From an uncultured Bacteroidia bacterium (GTDB taxonomy: Bacteria > Bacteroidota > Bacteroidia > NS11-12g > UBA9320), in the NCBI GenBank assembly GCA_905478335.1, contig CAJQIC010000020.1, positions 62,001 to 126,000 on the forward strand: a stretch of DNA of 64,000 bases. The letters are read 5' to 3'. The first letter of the stretch is position 1, and each line of letters begins with the position of its first letter. Made by a program: the position numbers and the translations under genes. The notes beneath the pieces are model-generated. The model did not search any database. It was not told where the DNA came from and saw only the letters and a list, made by a program, of their open reading frames with translations. Positions 45,055-54,130 of this stretch are shown here, one piece after another.

Positions 45055-46089
45055 ATGCAATATCCGAAGGTATCTATTGTCATATTAAATTTTAACACCA
45101 AAGAATTACTCCAAAAGTTAATTCCATTTGCACTTAAAACGGATTATCCAGCATTTGAAATCGTGGTAGCCGATAATGCTTCTTCTGATGGAAGTCTGGC
45201 GCTTATTCAATCTGAGTTTCCAGAAGTTCAATGCATTGCGTTAACGTCAAATTTGGGATATGCAGGTGGATATAATGAAGCACTAAAACAGCTTGACACT
45301 GATTTTTGGGTGTTGTTGAACAGCGACGTTGAAGTTGATTCTGGCTGGTTGAATCCGATGATGGAAAGACTATTAGGTGATGACAAGATAGCAGCAGTTC
45401 AACCAAAAATATTAGACTTCAATGACCGGCTAAGATTTGAGTATGCTGGTGCCAGTGGGGGAATGATCGATCAATATGGGTATCCATTTTGCATCGGGCG
45501 AATCTTTGACGAAATTGAAACGGATACTGGCCAATATGATACAGCTACGCCTGTTTTTTGGGCAAGTGGAGCGGCCTTGTTGGTTAGGGCCAAAGTGTAT
45601 ACAGATTTGAATGGTTTAGATCAAGACTTTTTCGCACATATGGAAGAGATTGACCTGTGTTGGCGCATGCAAAATGCTGGTTTTGAAGTTTGGGTTGAAC
45701 CCAAATCTGTTGTTTACCATATTGGTGGAGGTACCTTGAATGCACAAAGTGCCAAAAAGGTATTCTTGAATTTTAGAAACAACTTGGTGCTATTAACTAA
45801 AAATTTGCCTGCTTTGCACGCAGTCAAAATACTTGGCATTCGCTTGATCTTAGACGGAATATCAGGAGTTAAGTTTATCTTAGACGGGAACCCAAAACTT
45901 ACCTGGATGGTTGTAAAAGCACATTGGGCTTTCTTTACACGGTTTCGATTTTATTGGTCTAAGCGTAAGCAAAACGATATTCCGCGGTCAACATCTCATC
46001 TACACGGTTATTTTAAGCTTAGCATTGTGTATCAATTTTTTGTGAGAGGCGTTAGGCAATTTTCAGACATAAAAAAGCCCTCTGTTTAA
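45055..46089 (+). CDS. GT2-family glycosyltransferase (rhamnosyltransferase-like)
   Basis: The product is 344 residues from ATG 45055; an upstream TTG at 45046 adds three residues. It has a GT-A fold of family GT2: VSIVILNFNTKELL, VADNASSDGS, the metal-binding region LLNSDVEVDSGW and the acceptor-side motif HMEEIDLCWRMQNAG. It transfers a nucleotide-activated sugar, probably to a cell-surface polysaccharide or glycolipid. It stands alone rather than in a polysaccharide cluster. Its stop codon is inside the loop of the terminator for the opposing gene. Confidence 0.92.
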   Translation: MQYPKVSIVILNFNTKELLQKLIPFALKTDYPAFEIVVADNASSDGSLALIQSEFPEVQCIALTSNLGYAGGYNEALKQLDTDFWVLLNSDVEVDSGWLNPMMERLLGDDKIAAVQPKILDFNDRLRFEYAGASGGMIDQYGYPFCIGRIFDEIETDTGQYDTATPVFWASGAALLVRAKVYTDLNGLDQDFFAHMEEIDLCWRMQNAGFEVWVEPKSVVYHIGGGTLNAQSAKKVFLNFRNNLVLLTKNLPALHAVKILGIRLILDGISGVKFILDGNPKLTWMVVKAHWAFFTRFRFYWSKRKQNDIPRSTSHLHGYFKLSIVYQFFVRGVRQFSDIKKPSV

Positions 46090-46102
46090 GAACAGAAGGC
46101 TT
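46071..46102 (-). terminator. terminator of the lamin-tail/Calx-beta gene, with the GT2 stop in its loop
   Basis: A 12-bp stem (46102-46091 with 46086-46075) has a single U-G wobble on the minus strand, which is a C-A mismatch on the plus strand. Loop 46087-46090 contains the TAA stop of the GT2 gene. A run of U (46076-46071) follows on the minus strand. Confidence 0.8.
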
Positions 46103-46123
46103 AATAAAATTTTTGGATTAACG

Positions 46124-47899
46124 CTATTTGATAACTACGCGCTTCACGCTAGATGCGTTTTCTGCGTTAATAGTCACAAAGTATACACCAGAAGCCACAG
46201 ACGATAGATCTATAGCAGTGGCTAACTTATTTGTTACTTTTTGAGACATAACAGCGTTACCTAATGCATCTATAACAGATACACTCGTAATAGGTTGAAC
46301 TGCGCTCACATTTAACACACCATTTGAAGGGTTAGGGTAAACCGAAGAAATTAAAGAGAAGTCTTTAACACTTGTTTTGTCCCATTGCATGATGTCAGCA
46401 ATTCCACGTGGGAAGATTTGGTAACCCGCATCAAGTGGGAAAGCAGACCCATCAAATTGTCCACCTATTCCTAAGATGTCCATAGTGTCTTGATCTACAG
46501 AAACACCAACCATGTCTTTTACGTCTCTATCAACACGTAAAAGGAAAGTATCTGTTCCGTTGGTAATAGATACATTGCCATTACTTGGCCACACAGTAGT
46601 TGTGTCTGCAATCCATACTTTACGAATTTCAATAAAGTCAGATTCTGTATCTTCTGAAGGTTTAGTTACCACGCGAGGTGTCTTAAGTGTACTTGACCCT
46701 GTAACTAAAATACTATCTGCAAATACTTCTATAAGGCCGTTGTAAGAAGTAATTTCACCTCTTACTGTGATTTCGTCAGTTTCGTTAACTACATAGTCGT
46801 TTACGTCTCTAAAATTGAATATGTTGATACCTGCAGTTGAATCAATGATGGTAAAAGACAATCCTGCGTTACCGTCTAAATCGATACCATAAACAACACC
46901 AGTAACTTCAACTTTTAGTTTGTCGAACTTTGGCTCCCAGTTGTTATCATTTTCTCTTACCTCCTTGATTGTTGCTTTCCAGTAATCATCATTCTCAACA
47001 TTGATGGTCATTGTTGAATCAGCAAGATCAGCACCTGAAGCATTTCTTAATGTCAACTCAATGGATTTGTCTAATTCCGACATGTTATTGTCGTTAAGCG
47101 TAATGTTAAAGCTTTGGTCGTCAGAGCTGCCCATTGCAAAGGTTAACGTTGAAGGAGACGTTGCAGAGTAATCAGTTCCATTCACAGCAGTTCCGCCTGT
47201 AACGTGAACCTCAACTGTTGCTCCAGCGCTGCTAGATGGATTTGAAATTGAAACATTTACCATTATTACGCCATCGGCTTCACTCACGGTAGTACTGGTT
47301 TTAGCAAAACCAATTTCTGGATTTGTAGGTACGTAGCAATCAGAGGTATGTGAGCCTATATACGTAAATGTGTTTTGTGGATAAATGTCCCATTCATTAC
47401 CAGCCATAGACCAATCTGTTTGACCCGACTTAATGGTGCTTTTTCGAACCATGGTGTAGTCTTTAGTCGACCCTGAACCTACAGTCCAACTGGACCCTGG
47501 ATCTACATATGACTCACCAATTCTATCTATTGTATCCGTACCTTTCAAAAGTAAGACAGCATCGTCACCGTTGAAGTGACAAACACTCGGGTACTTTAAT
47601 ACAGAGTCTGCAACGCCTGTAATTGCCGCGTCTGCTCCATCGGCACATAAAATGAAAACACTATAAGCAGGCAGGCTTCCATACAATTCAAAAGTGTTAG
47701 TGGTTGGGCCTCCATTTACAATGTTAAAAATGGAATACTTGGTCAAGTCCACAGCAGAACTTGTTGGGTTGTAGATCTCAATTGCCTTGCTATTTCCTCC
47801 ACCTTCAATATATTCGGAGAAATAAAGCTCGCTACACTGAGCGCGTGCTGTCATGCTTAACAATACTGTACTGCATGCTAAAAGGAAAAGTTTTTTCAT
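46124..47899 (-). CDS. secreted lamin-tail / Calx-beta protein with T9SS sorting domain
   Basis: The 591-residue product has a signal peptide (MKKLFLLACSTVLLSMTARAQ). A lamin-tail domain spans ~22-155 (LYFSEYIEGGGNSKAIEIYNP, in parts SEYIEGGG and AIEIYN). A Calx-beta domain lies at ~200-305 (TVSEADGVIMVNV, NGTDYSATSP). An OB-like or DUF5689-type domain follows at ~315-400 (VTGVVYGIDLDG, ITSYNGLIEV). The C-terminus is a T9SS type A domain (VYPNPSNGVL to GVYFVTIN). The CotH-like gene at the left edge has a similar lamin-tail domain. It is probably an exported surface or nuclease-associated protein, but no nuclease domain is present. Confidence 0.87.
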   Translation of the reverse strand: MKKLFLLACSTVLLSMTARAQCSELYFSEYIEGGGNSKAIEIYNPTSSAVDLTKYSIFNIVNGGPTTNTFELYGSLPAYSVFILCADGADAAITGVADSVLKYPSVCHFNGDDAVLLLKGTDTIDRIGESYVDPGSSWTVGSGSTKDYTMVRKSTIKSGQTDWSMAGNEWDIYPQNTFTYIGSHTSDCYVPTNPEIGFAKTSTTVSEADGVIMVNVSISNPSSSAGATVEVHVTGGTAVNGTDYSATSPSTLTFAMGSSDDQSFNITLNDNNMSELDKSIELTLRNASGADLADSTMTINVENDDYWKATIKEVRENDNNWEPKFDKLKVEVTGVVYGIDLDGNAGLSFTIIDSTAGINIFNFRDVNDYVVNETDEITVRGEITSYNGLIEVFADSILVTGSSTLKTPRVVTKPSEDTESDFIEIRKVWIADTTTVWPSNGNVSITNGTDTFLLRVDRDVKDMVGVSVDQDTMDILGIGGQFDGSAFPLDAGYQIFPRGIADIMQWDKTSVKDFSLISSVYPNPSNGVLNVSAVQPITSVSVIDALGNAVMSQKVTNKLATAIDLSSVASGVYFVTINAENASSVKRVVIK

Positions 47900-48138
47900 T
47901 TTACTTGTTTTTTGAACGATTTAGATACGAAATTATACTTTTTAAAGGGTCATTAGCAACAAAATGACTACCATCTTTATTGTCAAAAAGTTATGTTGTG
48001 GTAACTGTTTGAATTAGAGCCACTTATTTTTTTAACAATTTCTACCGTTTTTAAAATGCGCTCGACCGTTTGTCAATTTCGAAGGTTAAATCGTATCTAT
48101 ACTCCAGTTTTATGCGTCTCTTGTAAAACAATTCTCCG

Positions 48139-48618
48139 ATGAAACGTAAACACGAAACGCCACAGAACGCCCTAGCAGACATTGCGCTGCTACTTCTCAT
48201 TTTCTTTTTGATTACAACTCAATTCCCAAACGAAGATGGAATCCAAACAACTTTACCGCCGCTTGAGGCAAAGGCCGTCCAAAATGAATCAAAAGACATA
48301 GAGATTTGGTTAAACGCGCAAGACCAAATTATGCTAGAAAATAAATCTGTGCAATTGGTGAGTTTGTCTTCTGAAATATCAAAAATTATGGGGGATTTGA
48401 ATACGGATGTCAGGGTTAACCTAAAATCACACGAGCAAGCTAGTTATACCGCTTACGTTTCCGTTTATGATGAAATAAAACAGGCATATCGCCAATTACA
48501 CAATGCACAGGCGGAATCTATGTTTGGAACGTCTTTCGAACTATTAACGGCTCAAGAACAAGGGGTTATCCTGTCGGCACACCCAGTTCGTGTGTTCGAA
48601 GGGGACTTGGGACAATAA
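48139..48618 (+). CDS. orphan ExbD/TolR-like protein
   Basis: The 159-residue product has a short cytoplasmic N-terminus and one transmembrane helix carrying the proton-channel Asp at about residue 14 (ALADIALLLLIFFLITTQF). A periplasmic domain follows (DIEIWLNAQDQIMLEN). This is the ExbD/TolR arrangement that energises TonB or Tol systems or, in Bacteroidota, the gliding/GldM-type machines. No exbB-like or tonB gene is next to it. Preceding sequence 47900-48138 has no other gene. Confidence 0.8.
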   Translation: MKRKHETPQNALADIALLLLIFFLITTQFPNEDGIQTTLPPLEAKAVQNESKDIEIWLNAQDQIMLENKSVQLVSLSSEISKIMGDLNTDVRVNLKSHEQASYTAYVSVYDEIKQAYRQLHNAQAESMFGTSFELLTAQEQGVILSAHPVRVFEGDLGQ

Positions 48619-48823
48619 CTATTGTAACTTTGGCTTAGCATCAATATGATGAAGTAGATTAATCGATAACATAGAGCGTTGATAAATACGATGAATTAGC
48701 TGCGCAATTGCGCAAGCCTTAATCATAATATGTCAACTCATCCATTGTTTTGCAATTATGAAGCCTTAACAGAGTATGGTTCTCAATAAAAATACAGAGT
48801 TTTGTTGCTGTCATTTTGTAACT
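48619..48823. other. 205-base region before alkaline phosphatase, with a perfect palindrome
   Basis: The region contains a -7 match TAACTTTG (48625-48632) and the perfect 14-bp palindrome TGCGCAATTGCGCA (48701-48714). A 19-codon ORF (48730-48789) precedes the lipoprotein start. If transcription begins near 48637, the leader is about 185 nt. No function is shown. Confidence 0.4.
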
Positions 48824-49927
48824 ATGAAAGCGCCCATTTTTATTCGGATTCTTATTTTTTCAATTGTTATACAATTTACCGCGTGCAATTCGGCCAAGCA
48901 AAGCTTGATTACACCTAGTAAAAAACCAAAGCGGATCATTTTCCTTGTCGGGGATGGAATGGGGTTGAGTCAAATCTCAACATTGTTTTTGCAGAAAGAC
49001 AATACGAATAGTTTTAAACGCTTTAAGACAATTGGTTTTATTAATACGCAATCAGGGTCACACAAAATAACGGATTCAGCTGCAGGAGCAACGGCGTTTG
49101 CTTGTGGAGAAAAGACGTATAACGGGGCTATTGGTGTAGACATGGATACGAACTCCAAAGCAAATCTAATTGAGAAATTTTCCGAAAAGAATTATGTAAC
49201 GGGTTTGATTGCCACTTCATCCATAACCCACGCAACCCCAGCGTGTTTTTATGCGCATACCAGTCACCGGAGAAATGAATTTGATATAGCGAAACAACTA
49301 TTAAAGTCTGATGTCGATTTTTTTGCTGGTGGAGGACGTGATTTTCTGAGAGAAATGAGCGCAGAAATGCAGTTGTACAACTGGAATATTGACACGAGTG
49401 ATGAACAAGATTGGAAGTCTATTACGTTTCACCCTGACAGTAAATATGGGTATCTATTGTCTGGAAATGGAATGAGAACGATAGTGAATGGGAGAGGAGA
49501 TTTTCTTTATAATGCCACAAAAGCCTCATTGCGGTACATAGACAATAGAAAATCGTTCATGATGATTGAAGGATCTCAAATTGATTGGGGCGGACATGCC
49601 AATGACTACGAATACGTCTTTGCAGAAATGAAAGACTTTGATAAAACGGTTGGTGCTGTTTTGAACTACGCAGAAAAAGATGGTAATACTTTGGTGGTAG
49701 TGACTGCAGATCATGAAACCGGAGGGTTGGCCTTGAAGCCAGCATCATATTTAGATGTCGATGGTATTACCCATAACAATTATGATGAAGTAGAAGGGTC
49801 ATTTAATACAGGTGGACATACAGCCGCATTGATCCCCGTTTTTGCCTATGGTCCTGGAGCCAATGAATTCCAAGGTTTTTATGAGAATACCGAAATATTC
49901 AATAAGTTTTTAAAGCTTATGAAGTAA
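48824..49927 (+). CDS. alkaline phosphatase, lipoprotein
   Basis: The product is 367 residues from ATG 48824; an ATG at 48776 would add sixteen residues ahead of the signal. A lipoprotein signal ends at FTAC with NSAK after it, so it is likely anchored in the outer membrane. The alkaline phosphatase fold is evident: metal-site VGDGMGLSQ, nucleophile Ser85 in TDSAAGATAFACG, HATPACF, and DHETGGLAL with a later GGHTAALIPVFAYG. It hydrolyses phosphomonoesters, probably for phosphate acquisition. No pho regulator gene is nearby. Confidence 0.93.
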   Translation: MKAPIFIRILIFSIVIQFTACNSAKQSLITPSKKPKRIIFLVGDGMGLSQISTLFLQKDNTNSFKRFKTIGFINTQSGSHKITDSAAGATAFACGEKTYNGAIGVDMDTNSKANLIEKFSEKNYVTGLIATSSITHATPACFYAHTSHRRNEFDIAKQLLKSDVDFFAGGGRDFLREMSAEMQLYNWNIDTSDEQDWKSITFHPDSKYGYLLSGNGMRTIVNGRGDFLYNATKASLRYIDNRKSFMMIEGSQIDWGGHANDYEYVFAEMKDFDKTVGAVLNYAEKDGNTLVVVTADHETGGLALKPASYLDVDGITHNNYDEVEGSFNTGGHTAALIPVFAYGPGANEFQGFYENTEIFNKFLKLMK

Positions 49928-49936
49928 GTGCCTTAA

Positions 49937-50539
49937 CTAGGGCTTATTAAACACATTGGTTGTTTTGGCAATTTCCATAACATAAGTTTTCCCACTATAA
50001 TTGACAATGGTCATGGTGATTTTATAGTCTTTAGTGCCGTCACTTAATTCTGGGGTCAAGAAATTGATCATTGAGCCTTCTTCATCCGAGTCAAAATACA
50101 AACAGTTTCTAACACGCAGGGAATTCAAATTCACATTGTTTTCGTCCGCATCTGTGCGTAGATTATTGACATTTTCCATAAACCTACTTGTCATTCCGTC
50201 GACCATCACTTGTACTTCTTTGTCTGTTTTGCCGCTTGTTTCTTTGCCAGCAATTGCTCTTGCAACGGTTACATCGAGGAAGTATTGCGATATCTGGTCT
50301 GCTGAGCCTGATTGTAATGTTGACAAAAACGACTCACAGATTTCACCGTACGCCATTTGTATTCCTTCTGGAGGTGTTTGCTGAACTTCGATGTTCTTGA
50401 TTGGTTGGTCAGCTTGTGTAGGATCTTGTTGGGCCACAGGTTCTTCAACAATTTTAGTCGGGTCTTCCTTCTGGTTTTTCTTAAAAACGCCACAAGAGGT
50501 CAGACAAATCAAGGTGGTTACAATCGCAAAAAATTTCAT
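49937..50539 (-). CDS. probable lipoprotein of unknown function
   Basis: The 200-residue product has a lipobox LTSC after a short signal (MKFFAIVTTLICLTSC). A low-complexity acidic, Pro/Gln-rich linker precedes an alpha/beta domain (AYGEICESFLSTLQSG, then TKDYKITMTIVNYSGKTYV-like strands). It resembles NTF2-like or DUF4878-type lipoproteins but I cannot assign it. It is convergent with the alkaline phosphatase gene. Confidence 0.6.
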   Translation of the reverse strand: MKFFAIVTTLICLTSCGVFKKNQKEDPTKIVEEPVAQQDPTQADQPIKNIEVQQTPPEGIQMAYGEICESFLSTLQSGSADQISQYFLDVTVARAIAGKETSGKTDKEVQVMVDGMTSRFMENVNNLRTDADENNVNLNSLRVRNCLYFDSDEEGSMINFLTPELSDGTKDYKITMTIVNYSGKTYVMEIAKTTNVFNKP

Positions 50540-50678
50540 ATGTCAAAAATAGCAGAAATTGTTCCAGAACGGAATGGATTGGTTTTTGAACTTATACATG
50601 CGAGACGATAATGGAAATCCAGCGAATGCTAGTTTTCCATATAGTTTGACAAATCATTGATAATAAAACGTACAGATT

Positions 50679-51032
50679 ATGAGACAAATATTTTTACCAA
50701 TTGCTACAGTCCTACTTATACTTTTCACCTTTAACGGATGTTCTGACAACATCGAAGTCCAAGGGAATAATCCCCGAGCGAGCGTTGTCTTTGACTTTTG
50801 GTCTGGCGCAAGAAACGTGGAAGTCGATGGTGAAATTTTTAATGATGGCAACACCTTTATTGAATATGTCGAAATAGAAATTGCACTCTATGATGAATTT
50901 GGTCAATACACCAAATCTGTATTTCAGTCCTTTACCGTTGACTTAAGACCACAAGACAGCTTCATATTTTCATCTGATTTTAGGGAATTTGACGTATACG
51001 ATGTTGACGTGGTCATTTCTACATTTTGGTAA
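50679..51032 (+). CDS. small lipoprotein with Ig-like domain
   Basis: The 117-residue product has a signal peptide with lipobox FNGC. It is followed by a single beta-sandwich of the FxLYD type (VDGEIFNDGNTFIEYVEIEI, in parts GEIFNDGNT and IEIALYDEFGQ). Such domains are usual in small exported proteins. The role is unknown. Transcription is divergent from the 49937-50539 gene. Confidence 0.6.
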   Translation: MRQIFLPIATVLLILFTFNGCSDNIEVQGNNPRASVVFDFWSGARNVEVDGEIFNDGNTFIEYVEIEIALYDEFGQYTKSVFQSFTVDLRPQDSFIFSSDFREFDVYDVDVVISTFW

Positions 51033-51076
51033 ACGGAAATCTATCTGGAAGTAAACACTTTATAGCCGTCAGGCGT

Positions 51077-51084
51077 TACCTTTG
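51077..51084 (+). promoter_or_regulatory. candidate -7 element for ytxJ
   Basis: TACCTTTG fits TANNTTTG, 18 bases upstream of the ytxJ ATG at 51103. No TTTG is seen at -33. Confidence 0.4.
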
Positions 51085-51102
51085 TATCAATCAAAACAAA
51101 GT

Positions 51103-51468
51103 ATGTTCGGACTTTTCGGAAATCAACCAAAGCTGCCTGAATCTTGGAAACAAATTGAATCTATTCAAGAACTAGAAGTGGCAGTCAAAACTTCATTTAG
51201 TAAGCCCATAGTGTTGTTTAAACACAGTACTTCATGCAGCATTAGTTCAATGGCTAAGTCAAGATTACAAGGGGAAACGGACGATAATTCTCCTGAGATT
51301 TATTACTTAGACCTTCTATCATATCGTGATGTAAGTAATACCATTGCTGATAAATATAGAGTGAGACATGAGAGCCCACAAGTAATCGTCTTAAGCAATG
51401 GGCGAGCTACCTATCATGCTAGCCACGGGCGGATAAATATGAACGATCTTAAAGCAAACGTACAATAG
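51103..51468 (+). CDS. ytxJ: bacillithiol-system redox protein YtxJ
   Basis: The product is 121 residues from ATG 51103; a TTG at 51082 lies in the promoter region. It has a thioredoxin-like fold with the monothiol motif FKHSTSCSISSMAK, which replaces CxxC and is characteristic of YtxJ. It is thought to remove bacillithiol from proteins. The gene implies that the organism makes bacillithiol. The next gene starts at the base after its stop. Confidence 0.85.
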   Translation: MFGLFGNQPKLPESWKQIESIQELEVAVKTSFSKPIVLFKHSTSCSISSMAKSRLQGETDDNSPEIYYLDLLSYRDVSNTIADKYRVRHESPQVIVLSNGRATYHASHGRINMNDLKANVQ

Positions 51469-51867
51469 ATGGAATTAATAACAACACACATCGCCATGAC
51501 CAAAGACATGGGAGTACATGGTAACTTATTTGGAGGAATCATGATGGCGTGGATTGATGAGGCAGCCTCAGTATTGGCATGCCAGACCTGTCATTCACCA
51601 AATATGGTAACCGTAAAGATTGATGAACTTGTTTTTCAAAAGAAGGTGAAAGAAGGGTTTTTGATCAAAATATACGGTGAAGTCGCTCAAATTGGAAAGT
51701 CATCCATCACCATGACTATTGAAGCGCGAAAAGAAAGTGTTTATAGTCAAGAACAAGACCTCGTTTTAACAACCAAGGTAACATTTGTTCGTATTGACGA
51801 AGGCGGAGACCCTACGCCAATTCCTACCCCGGTAAGAGAGCGATACAAACATTTGAGTAAATACTAG
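51469..51867 (+). CDS. acyl-CoA thioesterase, hot-dog fold (YciA-like)
   Basis: The 132-residue product has the hot-dog fold core DMGVHGNLFGGIMMAWIDEAAS (in parts HGNLFGGIMM and AWIDEAAS), in which the catalytic Asp and Asn-Leu-Phe-Gly-Gly motif are conserved. It also shows the terminal VTFVRIDEGG strand. It hydrolyses acyl-CoA to free acid and CoA. It starts immediately after the ytxJ stop, so the two are co-transcribed. Confidence 0.9.
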   Translation: MELITTHIAMTKDMGVHGNLFGGIMMAWIDEAASVLACQTCHSPNMVTVKIDELVFQKKVKEGFLIKIYGEVAQIGKSSITMTIEARKESVYSQEQDLVLTTKVTFVRIDEGGDPTPIPTPVRERYKHLSKY

Positions 51868-51949
51868 GTCTAAGAAACCAACTTCTTCATTTGCATTTTT
51901 TGCAATACTTTTGACACCCTTTAATATTAATTCATAACAGTATACACGT

Positions 51950-53056
51950 ATGTCAAGCACAGAACAATTAAAGAACACATCACTGACACATGTTCACGAA
52001 GCTTTGGGAGGTAAAATGGTCCCGTTTGCGGGATTTAACATGCCCGTTCAATATTCTAATTTGAAAGAAGAACACATGGCTGTTCGAAATTCAGTTGGTA
52101 TGTTTGACGTTTCGCACATGGGGGAATTTTTGGTTAAAGGAGAAGGTGCTACGGCCTTAATCGAATGGGTTACTTCTAATGACGTTGGGAAGCTTGTTGA
52201 CATGCAAGCACAGTATAACTGTTTCCCTAATCATGACGGTGGTATTGTAGATGATTTGATCGTTTATAAATGGAACGATACAGAATACAACCTAGTTGTT
52301 AATGCAAGTAATATTGAAAAGGATTGGAATTGGATTGTTGCACAAAATGAGGAAAAAGGATTTGGTGCAGAGTTAAAGGACATGTCTGATGACTTGTCGT
52401 TGTTAGCCGTGCAGGGGCCAAATGCGCAAAAGTTGATTCAGGGTTTAACAGACGTTGATTTAAGTGCAATAGAATTTTATCATTTTGGTGCTGGTTCGGT
52501 TGCCGGACTGGATGATATTATCATTTCAAATACGGGTTATACTGGCTCAGGAGGATTTGAACTCTATGTTTGGAACAAAGACGCTGAGGCACTTTGGAAT
52601 GCCATTATGGAAGCGGGTAAGGAATATGACATTTTGCCTTGTGGTTTGGGTTGTAGAGACACACTTCGTCTGGAGAAAGGTTACTGCCTGTATGGTAATG
52701 ATATAAATGATACGACGTCTCCAATAGAAGCCGGTTTAGGTTGGATAACGAAGTTTGACAAGCCATTTGTGAATTGGGAATATCACTTAAAAATAAAGGA
52801 AGACAAGCCTTCTAAACGATTGGTTGGTTTTGAAATGATTGACAGAGGTATTCCTCGTCAACATTATACCATTCTAGACGCTGATGGAAATGCTATTGGT
52901 GAGGTAACCAGTGGAACGCAAAGTCCGTCTTTAGGCAAAGCCATTGGCATGGGTTACGTAGCCAGAGGTCATGGCAAACGCGATACTGAAATATTTATTG
53001 AAATTCGTGGAAAATCGTTGAAAGCGAAAGTGGTTAGAATGCCATTTTTAGCTTAA
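51950..53056 (+). CDS. gcvT: aminomethyltransferase, glycine cleavage T protein
   Basis: The 368-residue enzyme transfers the methylene group from the lipoyl-aminomethyl H protein to tetrahydrofolate. Diagnostic segments are KMVPFAGFNMPVQY, FDVSHMGEF, NTGYTGSGGFELY, GLGCRDTLRLEKGYCLYGND (in parts) and SPIEAGLGW, with the C-terminal GEVTSGTQSPSLGKAIGMGYV. It is full length. The other gcv genes are not adjacent. Its TAA overlaps the opposing rlmF stop (TTAA). Confidence 0.97.
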   Translation: MSSTEQLKNTSLTHVHEALGGKMVPFAGFNMPVQYSNLKEEHMAVRNSVGMFDVSHMGEFLVKGEGATALIEWVTSNDVGKLVDMQAQYNCFPNHDGGIVDDLIVYKWNDTEYNLVVNASNIEKDWNWIVAQNEEKGFGAELKDMSDDLSLLAVQGPNAQKLIQGLTDVDLSAIEFYHFGAGSVAGLDDIIISNTGYTGSGGFELYVWNKDAEALWNAIMEAGKEYDILPCGLGCRDTLRLEKGYCLYGNDINDTTSPIEAGLGWITKFDKPFVNWEYHLKIKEDKPSKRLVGFEMIDRGIPRQHYTILDADGNAIGEVTSGTQSPSLGKAIGMGYVARGHGKRDTEIFIEIRGKSLKAKVVRMPFLA

Positions 53057-54081
53057 TCGATTAATTCAACATCTTTTGTTTCTTTCCAGTGCGTTGTACG
53101 CCACAATTCTTGCTGTTTTTTGGTAAGGAAGGTCCAAGTCACAAGCCTGCTAGATTTGTTGCCTTGTCCCATCGGTATGGTTTTCACTTTTACCGCTCGT
53201 ATTTTCTTTAACGAAGCAAAGACACTTTTAAGGTGCGATTTTTTAGATACTAGTGTTGAAAAGCAATACACGGATTCTGCAAATTGTTTGCTTTGAATGA
53301 TCATGTCGCGAATAAACCGTTCTTCACCACCTTCTGTCCATAACTCGGTGGTTTGGCCACCAAAGTTTAACACTGGCGTTTTAACACGCTTGCCTTTTAA
53401 ATTACTCAATTTACGAATGCTTCCTTTTTTAGCCTCTTCCATCGACGCGTGAAAAGGCGGGTTGCAAATTGTAAGATCAAAACGTTCTCCTTTTTTTATA
53501 GCACCGTAGAAAATATCTTTTGATTTTTTCTGTACTCTAATCTTAACTCGGTCTTTTAGATTGTCATTGGCTTGCGCGATGTCATTCGCAGCCGATGCGG
53601 CCGTTGGGTCTATCTCAGTTCCAACAAAAGACCAGCCATATTCAGCTTGGCCGATTATAGGATAAATGCAATTAGCACCAACACCTATGTCCAGACATTT
53701 TATACTTGCCCCTGTTGGGATGCTTCGTGTGTTAGCAGTCAAATTCACGTGGCTGATTACATCGGCGATGTGATGTATGTAGTCCGCTCGCCCTGGAATT
53801 GGTGGGCATAGGTAGTCTTCCGGGATTGACCATTCTTTAATGTCGTATCCACTCTTAAGCAATGCGGTATTAAGCCACTTTACCGCCTCGGGGTCAAAGA
53901 AGTCAATGGATTCGTCTCCGTATTTGTTAACAGAGATGTAGGGTTTTAACTCCGAGCAAGCCTCAGTAAGTTTCTTAAAATCATACCTTGTGCGGTGTTT
54001 GTTTCTTGGGTGTAACCTAGGCTTTACCTTTTCAGTCCCACCTTTTTGTTTTGTTGAAATTTGAGATTTACTAGCTGACAT
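53053..54081 (-). CDS. rlmF: 23S rRNA (adenine-1618-N6)-methyltransferase
   Basis: The 342-residue enzyme methylates A1618 of 23S rRNA. The N-terminal region (GGTEKVKPRLHPRNKHRTRYDF) is typical of RlmF. SAM binding is seen in CLDIGVGANCIYPI and the catalytic NPPFH motif in TICNPPFHASMEEA. The start ATG at 54081 is the only one before the conserved N-terminus. It is a stand-alone gene convergent with gcvT. Confidence 0.95.
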   Translation of the reverse strand: MSASKSQISTKQKGGTEKVKPRLHPRNKHRTRYDFKKLTEACSELKPYISVNKYGDESIDFFDPEAVKWLNTALLKSGYDIKEWSIPEDYLCPPIPGRADYIHHIADVISHVNLTANTRSIPTGASIKCLDIGVGANCIYPIIGQAEYGWSFVGTEIDPTAASAANDIAQANDNLKDRVKIRVQKKSKDIFYGAIKKGERFDLTICNPPFHASMEEAKKGSIRKLSNLKGKRVKTPVLNFGGQTTELWTEGGEERFIRDMIIQSKQFAESVYCFSTLVSKKSHLKSVFASLKKIRAVKVKTIPMGQGNKSSRLVTWTFLTKKQQELWRTTHWKETKDVELID

Positions 54082-54130
54082 ATCGTTTCGGTAACAAGTC
54101 AGTTACCACCGGCAAAGGTCGTTTGAATAA

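Noticed and set aside
48730-48789. 19-codon ORF in the leader of the alkaline phosphatase gene
   Set aside because: It is too short to support without conservation or expression data. It is mentioned only as part of the leader.
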